Assembly: GCA_963853835.1 (NCBI GenBank)
Contig: OY970822.1
Coordinates: 10,355,501 to 10,419,500, forward strand
From: Calendula officinalis
Lineage: Eukaryota; Streptophyta; Magnoliopsida; Asterales; Asteraceae
Direction: 5' to 3'
Length of the DNA stretch: 64,000 nt
Both the position numbers and the translations under genes were made by a program. Under the pieces are notes generated by a model. The model did no database searches, was not told where the DNA came from, and worked only from the letters and a program-made list of their open reading frames with translations. Below are positions 1 to 10,013 of the stretch, one piece after another; position 1 is the stretch's first letter, and every line of letters begins with the position of its first letter.

Positions 1-298
1 TCAGTAGCTAAATATAATAATTCCGGGTTAATAGGTAAGGGATCAACTTGCATGTTATTCATTTTCTTAACGAAATAGCTAATAACACGTTTGAAATATT
101 TGGTTGTAGTAGAGTTTGAAGAATTGTTTGAGTGTGATTGATGTTGAGTGTGGTTTGTGTTTTTATAGGTGAAGAAGGCCTCCTGGTCACCTGCTTCAAT
201 AAATAATGTGGTTGGAGGTTTTGACCGAAGTAAAGTCCGTGAATTAATTAAGTGTGGTCCGTGAACCGCAAACCGAATCAATAAATAATGTGGTTGGA

Positions 299-520
299 GT
301 TATGTGGAAGGCGGACTCCACGAGACCGGCATCAGTGTTGGAGTTATGTGGAAGGCGGACTCCTCGAGACCGGCATCAGTGTGAACACGGACTCCCCGAG
401 ACCGTCTTCACTGACACACGTACTCCCCGAGTCCGGCATCAGTGTGAACACGGACTCCCCGAGACCGTCTTCACTGACACACGTACTCCCCGAGTCCGGC
501 ATCAGTGGTCCGTGAATTTA
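299..520. repeat. GC-rich tandem array, left side of the Mutator-like element
   Basis: Tandem copies built on the core ACTCCCCGAG(T/A)CCGGCATCAG. Two 63-bp units (378-440 and 441-503) look identical, and shorter, more diverged units precede them from about 299. The same core recurs in opposite orientation at 4530-4735, so the two arrays are mirrored subterminal repeats flanking the element. Each lies upstream of one of the two convergent genes. The outer ends and target-site duplication of the element were not found. Short frames through this array are repeat artefacts. Confidence 0.75.
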
Positions 521-730
521 AAAGTGTGATCCGTGAATTTAAAATGTGATGTTGGTGGTTGGGGCAGGTTTGACTATGACAGAAAAGTAAATACGAATAA
601 TAAATGTGTATCAGCTTTTGCAGAGATTCTTTAGAAAGTGAATAAAATTGGAAGAAAAAGTGACATAAAGTTTACATCGATTGTGAAAGTGAATTCGTGA
701 ATTGAACTGGCAAGAAACACGACAAACTAA

Positions 731-860
731 TATAAATACACTTCAGCCTTTTCAGTGAGATGTGTTTTAAGTCTAGTCAACATCAAATATCTGGTTGGAA
801 ATATTTAATTGAACTTCATAAAGTAATATAAATACATACTCAGATTTTGTCATTGATACA
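731..860 (+). promoter_or_regulatory. Putative promoter of the Mutator-like transposase gene (two TATA boxes)
   Basis: Two similar blocks contain TATAAATA (731-738 and 827-834), each followed by a CTTCAG/CTCAG-like stretch, about 96 bp apart. The second box would start transcription near 857, giving a leader of about 100 nt before the ATG at 954. This is motif inference only. Confidence 0.4.
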
Positions 861-953
861 CACTCATTCCAGTATTACCAACCATAACTCTTTCAACCTT
901 TCAATTTCTTCAAATATTATTAAAAAACCTTCCACTAAATACATATCTTTCAA

Positions 954-3632
954 ATGGCTTTGTTGGCGAAACCTTTTATTACTACTCTATACTGGGGTGG
1001 TAATCTTCATTTTTCAAACGGTTTCGTATCAGGTGACTCGTACCTGCAATGTTCTATTGTCTTTGAAAACAAAATTAGTTACGAAAGTTTTGAAAACTTG
1101 GCTTACAGCCATCTTCGAGTCTCGAGAGACGAATACAACTTAGAATACTATTTATGTTATGACTTATACGGTTTAAGTTACACTGCAAGAATAACAAGCG
1201 ATGAAAGCTTAGCAACATTATACTATGTAGCCCGTGTAACTGAACAATTCATGGGTCATATTTTTGTGGATATGCAAAATATGGGTCCCTCACAACCTCC
1301 ACAAATCGAGTATGTGAATACGCAACATTGGACCGTATCAGAAGTAGTTACTGCTCCAACTGCACCGGAAGCTCCAACTTATTATGAGTCCGCAAACATG
1401 GCTGGTCCATCGACAACTGCCCCCGCGTTTGATAATTCGCACCCTCCACCAGCAACCAATCTTGGCCTTGACAACAATGAAGATGTCATGTTGGATAGAT
1501 CGGAAGACGAGCCACAATCTGATGACACGAGGGACGAATTTTATGACAACGGTGAGGCGGATGAAGGCGGCCCGCACGTTGACGAACCTCCTCAATTGGC
1601 TTTGTATGACTACAGCCAATTTCAGACAAATGCACAAACTGAGGTTGATGAGCAGGGCCCGATATCTGATGAACACGATGAAATAATATTTTGGAACTCA
1701 AACAGGCCTTACCACTTACAAATAGGTATGTTCTTCTCTAACAAGCAAGAGATGATTGATGCGGTTAGGTCTTGGAATATAGACCAAAATAAAGAGCTTT
1801 GGGTTGTTGATAGTTCAACTACAAGGTGGGTTGCTAGGTGCTCTACTCTTAAACCAGACAAAATACGAAACACATCCACCAGCAACCCCTCTAACCGAAA
1901 CACATCCACCACCAACCCCTCTAACCAAAACCCATCAACCAGCAACCCCTCGAACTCGGACGCCCCATGTGAATGGTATGTTCGTGCAACTAAGAAGCGG
2001 AAGGAAGGGTTGTGGCAACTACGAAAATGGGTAGGCAGACACAATTGTCATCAGGGTACGGTTTCTGGAAACAACAACAGATGTTTGACGTCCGATTTCA
2101 TAGCCACAAAAATCCTCCACCACGTAAGGATCAATATCGCATTCCCGGTTAAACACATTATAGCAGATGTCAAAGAAAATATTCACGTTGACATATCTTA
2201 CATCAAGGCTTGGCGTGCTAGGCATATTGCTATAGAGAGGCTATTCGGGACTTGGGAAAGCAACTTTGCAGAATTGCCCAAGTACATTGAGGCTTTATTG
2301 GCGGCAAACCCTTCCACAATCGTTCAGTGGTCAATTAGGGAGAGGGAGAGTGCTGATGACACCCGGCAAATATTTAAATCTATTTTTTGGGCTTTTGGAC
2401 CTGCTATCGCAGCCTTTCCGTATTGCATGCCTGTTATTTGTGTAGACGGGACATTTTTAAAAGGCTCGTACAGAGCGAAACTGTTGACTGCCGTCACAAA
2501 AGACGCGAATAATCAGATTCTACCTCTCGCGTATGCCATTGTTGACGAGGAGTCAAACGAAAATTGGGCATGGTTCTTCAATAACCTACGGCAGTACGTT
2601 TGCAATCAACGTAATCAACAATCTGGCAGGCTACGTCGGTTATGTGTCATTTCTGACAGGCACCCAGGGCTTCTATATGCAATGAACAATCTTGAAGAGT
2701 GGCGGGAGCCAAATGCGTTTCATAGATATTGTCTGAGGCACGTCAGAAGCAACCTCCACAAGAGTTTCAAAAACCACCGAATGAAACAACTATGTTGGGT
2801 GATGGGTGCCACTACTGAATTGCGTAAGTTTCAGGTAGCCAGAGACGAACTCATATCTATCAACGAGTCCGCGGGGGCGTATCTGGAGGAGATCGGGGTT
2901 GATAAGTGGACTCTTTTGGGAGACACAGACCATAGACGTTGGGGGAACACGACATCAAACATCGCCGAGAGTTACAACAATGTACTGCGTGGGGCTAGGC
3001 TTCTCCCAATTAAGGCAATGGTTGACTTCACATTCACAAAAACTGTCAACCTCTTCAGAGAGCGTGCTGAGAAAGCGTCTAAATGTAACACGCCACTAAC
3101 CCCGCGTATGTGGGATCTTTTCACCAGGCGCGACAGATATGGACGGCAGCACGATATTATGAACTTTGACTACGCGGAGGGCGTGTACAGTGTCAGGACA
3201 ACGGTTCAGGGCCAAAGTGGTGGGAACGATCAAACGGTGACTTACAACGGTGGAAACGGTACTTGTACATGCGGGAAGTGGCAAATGATGCGATTTCCGT
3301 GTTCACATGCTATTGCCGTTTGTCGTCATAGAGGTGATGACCCGAACCTTCTCGCGAATCGGGTGTACACAACACACTATTGGCAACGTCAATATAGAAA
3401 AGCCTTTACCCCGCTAGCCCATGTCTTTTACTGGAACGACCCGAATTGGGAATTGAGAGCCGCAAGTGGAAGAATTTCCACAAGAAGAGGGAGGAGACAG
3501 GTGAATAGGTTCCCTATGGAGATGGACCAGGCAGATCCAACGCAATCTGGCAGAAACCGTTGTGGAATTTGCGACCGGGAAGGGCATAACAGAACCAGAT
3601 GCCCAAATCTTAGTGGAGAAAGAAGAGTGTAG
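954..3632 (+). CDS. Mutator-like (MULE) transposase, MURA type
   Basis: 892-residue DDE transposase that would excise and reinsert its own element in the nucleus. Order of parts: an N-terminal domain of about 110 residues; an acidic linker; a MuDR-type N-terminal DNA-binding region (about 255-430) interrupted by three 30-bp direct repeats encoding an S/T-N-P-rich stretch (nt about 1865-1950); the MULE transposase core with the catalytic triad visible as D in CVDGTF (about 498), D in ISDRHPG (about 567) and E in NIAESYN (about 672); a SWIM zinc finger, CTCGKW...CSHA (about 771); and a C-terminal CCHC zinc knuckle, CX2CX4HX4C (about 870). The frame is unbroken and the length is normal for an autonomous MULE, so it may be functional. 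The start is the first ATG after the putative TATA. It is convergent with the small gene at 3769-4366. Confidence 0.93.
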   Translation: MALLAKPFITTLYWGGNLHFSNGFVSGDSYLQCSIVFENKISYESFENLAYSHLRVSRDEYNLEYYLCYDLYGLSYTARITSDESLATLYYVARVTEQFMGHIFVDMQNMGPSQPPQIEYVNTQHWTVSEVVTAPTAPEAPTYYESANMAGPSTTAPAFDNSHPPPATNLGLDNNEDVMLDRSEDEPQSDDTRDEFYDNGEADEGGPHVDEPPQLALYDYSQFQTNAQTEVDEQGPISDEHDEIIFWNSNRPYHLQIGMFFSNKQEMIDAVRSWNIDQNKELWVVDSSTTRWVARCSTLKPDKIRNTSTSNPSNRNTSTTNPSNQNPSTSNPSNSDAPCEWYVRATKKRKEGLWQLRKWVGRHNCHQGTVSGNNNRCLTSDFIATKILHHVRINIAFPVKHIIADVKENIHVDISYIKAWRARHIAIERLFGTWESNFAELPKYIEALLAANPSTIVQWSIRERESADDTRQIFKSIFWAFGPAIAAFPYCMPVICVDGTFLKGSYRAKLLTAVTKDANNQILPLAYAIVDEESNENWAWFFNNLRQYVCNQRNQQSGRLRRLCVISDRHPGLLYAMNNLEEWREPNAFHRYCLRHVRSNLHKSFKNHRMKQLCWVMGATTELRKFQVARDELISINESAGAYLEEIGVDKWTLLGDTDHRRWGNTTSNIAESYNNVLRGARLLPIKAMVDFTFTKTVNLFRERAEKASKCNTPLTPRMWDLFTRRDRYGRQHDIMNFDYAEGVYSVRTTVQGQSGGNDQTVTYNGGNGTCTCGKWQMMRFPCSHAIAVCRHRGDDPNLLANRVYTTHYWQRQYRKAFTPLAHVFYWNDPNWELRAASGRISTRRGRRQVNRFPMEMDQADPTQSGRNRCGICDREGHNRTRCPNLSGERRV

Positions 3633-3768
3633 AAGCATTTTGTGCTTTTCAGTTATTTTTTTAGTACTTAAGTTAATGTATTATTAAATATGTAATAGTT
3701 TTTTAATGCACGTTTTAATATGATAAGACCAGTTTTATTTCACATGATATATCAAACTATATTACATA

Positions 3769-4366
3769 TCATTCATTCTCACGTTTAACAGTAAAAATCA
3801 CATTTCTACCATTAGTCTGATAGTCATGATTTATGATAAAAGTACAAAGTTCATCAGGTAGAATTCCGTTTTCATGCATGAAATGCTTGAAATCACCACT
3901 CATTTTAACTTCCCCAAATTGAGTAGCATGGAGGTCCATGACTTCAACAGAATCACCTCTTCGTATCACGCAATGTCTTTTCTGAAGTAGGTGGTTATGC
4001 TGCCTCACAAACCGAGGCGGTAAAAGCTGAAAATACCAAAAAATTATAATTTTAGTTAATTGAACAAATATTATCTTGTAATTTTAAACGTACCATCTTT
4101 TGCTTTCTCCTGTCAAAATTCTTAAACCTCCCTTTTAACTGCCAGAGATGAACAACCGGTGGTCCTATTTCACGCAACACTTCAATATGTCGCTCATATC
4201 GAGCTTGCTCTTGATCAAGCCAAAGAAGTTGCTCCTCGTCTGCAATTTCTTCCGCATGCACCTCATTATAATCCATAGCTATCAAACATTCTAACTCAGC
4301 CTCATCTAAAGGAGGCGAATCATACACGGGGTGATATGGAGGTGACTCGTTATTCGACGAACTCAT
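3769..4366 (-). CDS. Two-exon small gene in the mudrB position of the Mutator-like element (unknown function)
   Basis: Exon 1 is 4366-4094 (91 codons, ending exactly at a codon boundary) and exon 2 is 4026-3769, giving about 176 residues. The 67-bp intron is AT-rich, with donor GTACGT and acceptor TATTTTCAG, and the frame is kept across it. The protein starts MSSSNNESPPYHP and is acidic in its first half (DEAELECL, EEIADEEQ); the second half is mixed. I recognise no domain. It converges on the transposase gene with a 136-bp gap and sits behind the mirrored GC-rich array, the place of mudrB in maize MuDR. I see no similarity to MURB and claim only positional analogy. It could instead be a captured host fragment. 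Confidence 0.6.
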
Positions 4367-4505
4367 TCTTAATTTTATGATTTGTGAAGTATGTTTTTTT
4401 TTGATGAAATCGTTTTTTTTATTGTGTTGGTTTGTGAAGTGTGTATTGAAGTGTTATGATATGGAGGTGAAGTCGTTTTTTTTTATGATATGGAGTGTGA
4501 CTCCG

Positions 4506-4520
4506 TAAACTTATATAAGG
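4506..4520 (-). promoter_or_regulatory. Putative TATA box of the small convergent gene
   Basis: On the minus strand the sequence reads CCCCTTATATAAGTTTACGG, a good TATA core about 145 bp upstream of the ATG at 4366, between the GC-rich array and the gene. Confidence 0.4.
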
Positions 4521-4529
4521 GGAAGCGAA

Positions 4530-4735
4530 GCTTAAAAGCCGGACTCGAGGAGTGTTTCTAAAGCTGAAGCCGGGCTCGGGGACCCCGTCCAAGCTGAAGA
4601 CGGGCTCGGGGACCCCGTCCAAGCTAAAGCCGGACTCGGGGACTCCTTCTAATCCGCTGGTCACATCAAACACGAAGAAGCCGGGCTCGGGGAGTCGTTG
4701 TTTCAAATGGAAGCCGGACTCCGGGACGGCGGAAA
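4530..4735. repeat. GC-rich tandem array, right side of the Mutator-like element
   Basis: Five or so units of about 36-45 bp, read on the minus strand as (G)GAGTCCCCGAG(T/C)CCGGCTT with spacers such as AGCTTGGACGGG. The core matches the left array (299-520) in reverse orientation. Just outside it, at 4733-4805, a short AGCCTATT(T/C) repeat occurs three times before the F-box reading frame, suggesting the element ends in this stretch. Confidence 0.7.
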
Positions 4736-4747
4736 GCCTATTTTTGA

Positions 4748-6460
4748 AAACCGGAAAAAATCGAGCCTATTCGTGAAAAATCACCTCCGATCGAGCCTAT
4801 TTTTAAAAAAAATTCTCAATCTACCTCCTCCCATTCGCCCTCGCCGGCAGGGTCAACTCACCACCACCACCACCGGTCAATTACTCTCACATCATCCTCG
4901 TCCTCAGCTCGATCGGAGATTGCTGGAGTTAGGTACTCCAAAGAGGAAACATCTATTGACTTTCCAGCTGCAATCGGTTCTTATGTCGATTATACATCTG
5001 AAATTCCTGATGATTGTTTAGCCCTAGTTTTCCAGTTCCTTGGTTCCGGTGACCGGAAGCGTTGCTCGCTTGTATCTTGGAGATGGCTGCTTGTCGAAGG
5101 CCAGAACCGTCATCGCCTCGCTCTCAGCTCCCAATCAGAAATTGTTCCTTTTATTCCGTCAATTTTTTCACGGTTTGATTCGGTAACAAAACTCTCCTTA
5201 CGATGTGACCGTAGATCCGTTAGCATAGACGACACCGGCTTAATTTTGATATCTCTCCGGTGCCGTAATCTCACGCGCCTCAAACTCCGTGGATGCCGTG
5301 AAATTACCGAAATAGGTATGGCAGCGTTAGCGAAAAATTGCAAAGGATTGAAGAAATTTTCGTGTGGATCTTGTATGTTTGGTGCTAAAGGAATGAACGC
5401 GCTTCTTGATAACTGTTCTTCTCTTGAAGAACTATCAGTCAAGCGCTTACGTGGCATCACCGACAGCGGAGCGCCGGAGCCAATCGGTCCCGGTGCCGCT
5501 GCTGCATCGCTAAAATCCGTATATCTTAAAGAACTATACAACGGCCAGTCCTTCGGACCATTGATCGCCGGAGCTAAGAAGCTGAAAACCTTGAAATTGC
5601 TCCGTTGCTTAGGCGATTGGGATAGATTACTAGAAACGGTTGCAGTTTCAGATAATTGTTTATCTGAAGTTCATCTGGAGAGGCTTCAGGTGAGCGATAC
5701 CGGTCTAACTGCACTATCTAATTGTTCTAATTTGGAAATTTTGCATATTGTCAAGACTCCAGATTGCACTGACGCTGGTGTTATTTCAATCGCTTCACAT
5801 TGCAAGTACTTAAGAAAACTTCATATAGATGGTTGGAAGACAAACAGAATAGGAAACGAGGCTTTAATATCAATTGCAAAACACAGTGCAAATCTTCAAG
5901 AATTAGTTTTAATTGGTGTTAACCCTAGCTCAATTAGTCTGGAAGCTATTGCTATGAAGTGTAAGAAGTTAGAACGACTGGCTCTATGTGGAAGTGAGAC
6001 AATAGCTGATGGTGAAATTTCTTGTATTGCATCAAAATGTGTTGCTTTAAAGAAACTGTGTATCAAAAGTTGCCCTGTATCTGATGAAGGAATTGAGGCT
6101 TTTGCTTGGGGTTGCCCTAATTTGATAAAGATTAAGGTCAAGAAATGTAGGAATGTTACGGGTGAAGTTGGGGATTGGTTAAGGGCTAGAAGGGGTTCAT
6201 TGGTGGTTAATTTGGATGTGCGTGCAGTTGAAGTTGAAAATGTGGATGCAAGTGCTAGTGAAAGTGGTGCACAAGAAGATGGTGTTGAGTTCCTGCCTGT
6301 AATTACTAGCCACGTGACGGTTGGACCACCTGAGCCGCTGGCTAGTAGTGCTAGTGGCCGAGGGTCCATTTTCAAGACACGGTTCGGGCTTTTTGGTGGC
6401 AGGGGTCCTGTGGCTAACACTTTCAGAAGGTGGTCAATTGGTAATAGCAGTAGCTCATGA
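4748..6460 (+). CDS. F-box/LRR protein of the VIER F-BOX / SKIP2 type, start codon not identifiable
   Basis: The frame is open from just after a TGA (4745-4747) to the TGA at 6458-6460. It encodes a low-complexity N-terminus with five His (about 4871-4885), an F-box (about 4995-5110: EIPDDCLALVFQFL, KRCSLVSWRW), then leucine-rich repeats to about residue 475 and a Ser-rich tail. Family members are substrate-recognition subunits of SCF ubiquitin ligases and are usually single-exon, about 520-550 residues. The unusual point is that there is no in-frame ATG until about 5317, beyond the F-box. The codons at 4817-4828 encode QSTS, matching what I recall of the VFB N-terminus (MGQSTS), but the two codons before it are AAT TCT. 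The Mutator-like element abuts this point. Options are a lost start, a non-AUG start, or an unseen upstream exon. Confidence 0.8.
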   Translation, partial: KPEKIEPIREKSPPIEPIFKKNSQSTSSHSPSPAGSTHHHHHRSITLTSSSSSARSEIAGVRYSKEETSIDFPAAIGSYVDYTSEIPDDCLALVFQFLGSGDRKRCSLVSWRWLLVEGQNRHRLALSSQSEIVPFIPSIFSRFDSVTKLSLRCDRRSVSIDDTGLILISLRCRNLTRLKLRGCREITEIGMAALAKNCKGLKKFSCGSCMFGAKGMNALLDNCSSLEELSVKRLRGITDSGAPEPIGPGAAAASLKSVYLKELYNGQSFGPLIAGAKKLKTLKLLRCLGDWDRLLETVAVSDNCLSEVHLERLQVSDTGLTALSNCSNLEILHIVKTPDCTDAGVISIASHCKYLRKLHIDGWKTNRIGNEALISIAKHSANLQELVLIGVNPSSISLEAIAMKCKKLERLALCGSETIADGEISCIASKCVALKKLCIKSCPVSDEGIEAFAWGCPNLIKIKVKKCRNVTGEVGDWLRARRGSLVVNLDVRAVEVENVDASASESGAQEDGVEFLPVITSHVTVGPPEPLASSASGRGSIFKTRFGLFGGRGPVANTFRRWSIGNSSSS

Positions 6461-7774
6461 CTATCAACACTTTTAATTTATCAAGACTTTTTTTTATTCC
6501 TTGCTTTTAATTTATGATTTTTTTTCAATCATACTGCAATTTATTTGGTGCTTAAACTCTGTTCAATATTTTTTGATGTTGTCTTTTATTTCTTTCACAA
6601 AGAATGTAAACTTATAATGAGTTATCTGTTAATATATGCCGAATTTTTATTACATTTATATGGATACATACATTCGTCATTTGTGTAAGAAACAACGATT
6701 TTAGTATATGTGGTCACACAACGTCGGTGTTATAGGATTTAGAGATTTACTTGTCATTCAGTTATGCATTTGCATTTCCGATAGAAACTATGTATATATA
6801 AATACTATAAACTGTCTATATCCTTTTAACTACTATATTTAGGTTGGTCAATAGTTTTGATGAGAACAATGCAACCGGCTATTTTTGATATGGTTATATT
6901 GATAAGGACGTGTTTTGACATTTTGTTTCATAAGCTTGGTCAATGGTCACACTATGAATTGATTTAGGACATGTTTGGGAAAGCTTATTAACGGAGCTTA
7001 TAAGCTTATTAATCTCAAATAAGCATGTAAATTTGAGCTTAATATACTAATAGCTTATAACCCCCTTAATAAGTTTTTCCAAACATGCCCTTAAACTAAT
7101 TTCGAGAAGTTAATCTTGTCTCTTGTACAATATTAATTCTCCGCCATTGGATTTATGACTGTAAAAGTGTTGTTAGTTAGTGATGGTTGGGCTGCTTGTC
7201 TCGTGTGACAACTTGGGTGTTAATTGAGGATTACTCGGTCGTTTATTCATTTATTGGATTTGAGTATTTGACCATGGTTGACTAACAATTGGCTACTTTT
7301 TCTGAAGTTTTATACCCAAATTGTCCTTTTTTAATTCCTACCTTAATATTTTGTTATGATACCCATATTGCCCTTTTTGGTATCCTACAACACCCAACGT
7401 GTCGTGTGTGGGTGACATCTTGATGCTTGTACGATTGGGTTATGTAAAACCCTAGTTGGTTGGGGTATTGTTGGAAGAGTGACTCAAAGCATGAACATGA
7501 ATAGCTTTTTTAGGTGGGAAGCAGATAATGTTGGAGATGCTGATGTGTTCTCAAATTACTTTTTTTAAAGAGGTGATTCATAAAGCCGTGATCTATATTA
7601 TTATGGTAATTTATAATTCAACTAATTAAAGTTTTGTTATGTTATAAATAGGGTATCTATAAGACGTGCACTTATTTTTTACTTATATTGGTAAGTTGCA
7701 TCTTCTTTTAATGTGATAAATGGGAATACTAAAAAGTGCACCATTTGCGAGTTGCACTTATCATGTACTAATAA
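6461..7774. other. Intergenic, no gene seen
   Basis: AT-rich sequence downstream of the F-box gene. Apart from the short inverted-repeat element at 6963-7093 I see no coding frame, RNA gene or repeat that I can name. Confidence 0.6.
6963..7093. mobile_element. Short MITE with ~28-bp terminal inverted repeats
   Basis: The left end TTTAGGACATGTTTGGGAAA and the reverse complement of the right end, TTTAAGGGCATGTTTGGAAA, match with few differences. The inner part is AT-rich with repeated AAGCTTAT words. Total about 131 bp. No clear target-site duplication was seen, so the superfamily is left open. Confidence 0.6.
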
Positions 7775-8901
7775 TTCTTGTAAATAATGTGATCGTTTGG
7801 TAAAAAGTGCGCCATTTATGACGTTCCATGGGGTTTAGAAGGTCGTTGTGGTGGTGGTAGGGCCCGATGGAAACCACACTTGGGGTGTAGGATTTGTCGT
7901 TAGCTTCGCAAAGGTATCTCGGGACTTTGTAAATGCACGTTTCGGGTGAAAATGGCTTCATTGTTGATCCGTGCTTTCTCGAGCTCCTCTGCAATGGCTT
8001 AGGGTCGGTCTCGAGAATTTAAAGGCCCTATGCAATTTACCTTGAAAGACCCTAAAATTTTAAACATTAAAATTCTTGTTGGCAATTAATCTTATAATAT
8101 GCTTGAAATGGACAATTTCAATTAAACAAATTACACAAATAGATAAACTTCATTCTAATTAAAAATTATCATTAATTCTTCTCCAATGTTTTTTTTCTTT
8201 TTGAAATTTATTACTGTACGTTTATCTTTTTGAAATTTCTTGCAATAAATTTATCTTTTTATGTGGAAATCATTAAGGACTCGTGTTGCCAATAGTTATA
8301 AGAATGAATATTAACAAAAAAATTAAAAATATGTTACATCTAATTTAGGAGGAAATCGTTCGAGGAAAATAAAAAATAAGAATCTTTGATTGATTATATA
8401 TGTAGAAGAATGAGGAATCACATTTACAAGTGAAAACCCTAACACTGAAGAATCGTTAACTGTTGACTGATTACGAACACGAATCGTTGCCTAATTACAA
8501 ACACGAATTGTAGCCTGATAACAAGAATCGTTTGCTGTTTGAATCATTGTCTGATTACAAGAATCTTTCCTGTTTGAATCGTTGCCAGATTACAAACGCG
8601 TATAATCGAGGATGGAGCTGAATCATTTGCTGTTTGAAGGAGACACAAATCGTTCAACGTTTTCTTGTTTGCAATCGTCATTCCCGAATGGCCGTTTAAT
8701 CGTTAATAGTTTAATTGCTTACTGGATAAACCTAGTTAACAAATGGGCCTAATACATATATACAGATCTCAAAAAATTTGGGCCCCATAAACAATTGGGC
8801 CCTGTTCAAATGCACCGGTAGAACATGCCTGTGGCCGGCCCTGCAATGGCTATAAGCCATTCAGATTGGGGTCGGTGGTTTTCCATTTGATTGTCGTCCA
8901 T
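7775..8901 (-). pseudogene. DUF247 (UPF0481) gene remnant split by an hAT element
   Basis: Reading on the minus strand from the ATG at 8901, the N-terminus (…NHRPQSEWLI) matches the second DUF247 remnant at 19777-20350. It is interrupted after about 19 codons by the element at 8000-8843 and resumes at 7999 with the DUF247 hallmark CIYKVPRYL…SVVSIGPYH. A single-base frame change lies before that hallmark compared with the other copy, and homology stops near 7775. Only about 95 of the usual 400-450 residues remain. DUF247 proteins are plant membrane-associated proteins, mostly of unknown role. This copy is dead. Confidence 0.8.
8000..8843. mobile_element. Non-autonomous hAT element, 844 bp, with 8-bp TSD
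   Basis: The ends TAGGGTCGGTC and (reverse complement of the right end) CAGGGCCGGCC form short inverted repeats of hAT type. Identical 8-bp direct repeats CAATGGCT flank it at 7992-7999 and 8844-8851; removing the element and one repeat restores continuity of the DUF247 sequence. No transposase frame is present; the interior is AT-rich with a tandemly reworded ATCGTT(T)GCTG / GATTACAA region (about 8440-8660). Confidence 0.85.
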
Positions 8902-9431
8902 TTTTCAGTTAAAGTTTGAGATGATGAGATGAAGAAATTTGTTGCGTGGTAGAATGAGTGAATGACAAATTAATTAGAAATATTTTTGAAGTAGATCTAG
9001 ATTGCTTGTGTTGCACGTTTTAGAGCTTGACTTAGCAGGAAATGTATTAACTTGGCTCAAAAGAAGAAAAATAAGTCGATCTAATTGTTAATTAAACTTC
9101 CCAATCTGGTCGCTTTTACGCGAGAAATTAAATAACTATTCAGACTCCCTCATTCTAAGTTTAGTATTCACATTTTTCTTAATATGTCTCAAAATGATTG
9201 TTAACTTGAAAATTTGACCTATAAAAAAATAGTTAGTGATAAATATGAAATTCTATTGGATGCATAGTGTATTTTTATTAAATTATATGTTTTTTCGTCT
9301 ATAGACAATAACTTTGGAACGAAAATGATGTTATACATGAACTCCGAGTAGTTAATTAAACTCTTAAATAGAAAGTAAAATTATACCAAAATCTAAAATA
9401 CTCATAGAAACCTAAATGATGATGGGCTTTT
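8902..9431. other. Intergenic, no gene seen
   Basis: AT-rich spacer between the DUF247 remnant and the Ty3 element. At 9411-9431 a stretch ending TGATGATGGGCTTTTA duplicates sequence found just inside the LTR, so the outer LTR end has been rearranged. Confidence 0.5.
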
Positions 9432-10013
9432 ATAGGCAACTCCCCAAAACCTAAATGATTATGGGCTTTTATGTTCACAAGCCCAGGTCGCAATTGGATC
9501 CACTACTAATGATGGCCCATGGTCACAATTGGATCCGCTACTAATGAGCGTCTGTCAAGTCATGACCGCATGTCAAGTCATGACCGCCTGTCAAGTCATG
9601 ACCGCCTGTGAAGTTATCAGCCTGTTAGGGCGCCCGTCATTGGAGGCACGTCTTATTGGTTGACACCCGTCATAATGGCGCTTCATGACTGATTTATTGC
9701 TGTCATAATAGTAAGGCATTGCATTAGATGATCAACGTAGCTCAAGCGTCCACGATCATCATTAATGGGCCAACGTTCCATATACTTGAGACGAGCCATA
9801 TAAATACATGGCTTAAATCATTGTCGAGGCATACTGAGACAGACTAAAAAAGAGCCTTAAACCCAGAGTTCGTATACTCTCACTTTCACCTTCGTACTCA
9901 ACCTTGATCACCCTAGGTTCGCCAAGAACTTGTTGGGTCTGCACTGTGATCATCACAGGAGATCCAAGGTTGACGTCACCTAGTCTTTGTGTTTGACAAT
10001 CGTTGCTCGAACA
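9432..10013 (+). repeat. 5' LTR of the Tat element (start rearranged)
   Basis: It shares TATAGGCAACTCCC and about 200 following bases with the 3' LTR at 19576-19776. Inside are two copies of an ATTGGATCC(A/G)CTACTAATGA block and four copies of an 18-bp unit, CTGTCAAGTCATGACCGC (about 9550-9610). A TATA box (TATAAATA, 9799-9806) would drive the genomic RNA. The LTR ends in ...GAACA immediately before the PBS. Confidence 0.75.

Noticed and set aside
254..529. Small frames of 75-91 codons in two registers
   Set aside because: They exist only because of the 63-bp GC-rich tandem units; no coding signal.
4698..5021. 107-codon frame starting with ATG just before the F-box
   Set aside because: Different frame from the F-box protein, low-complexity product, ends inside the F-box; an overlap artefact.
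5110..6420. Minus-strand frames under the F-box gene
   Set aside because: Shadow frames antisense to a conserved coding sequence.
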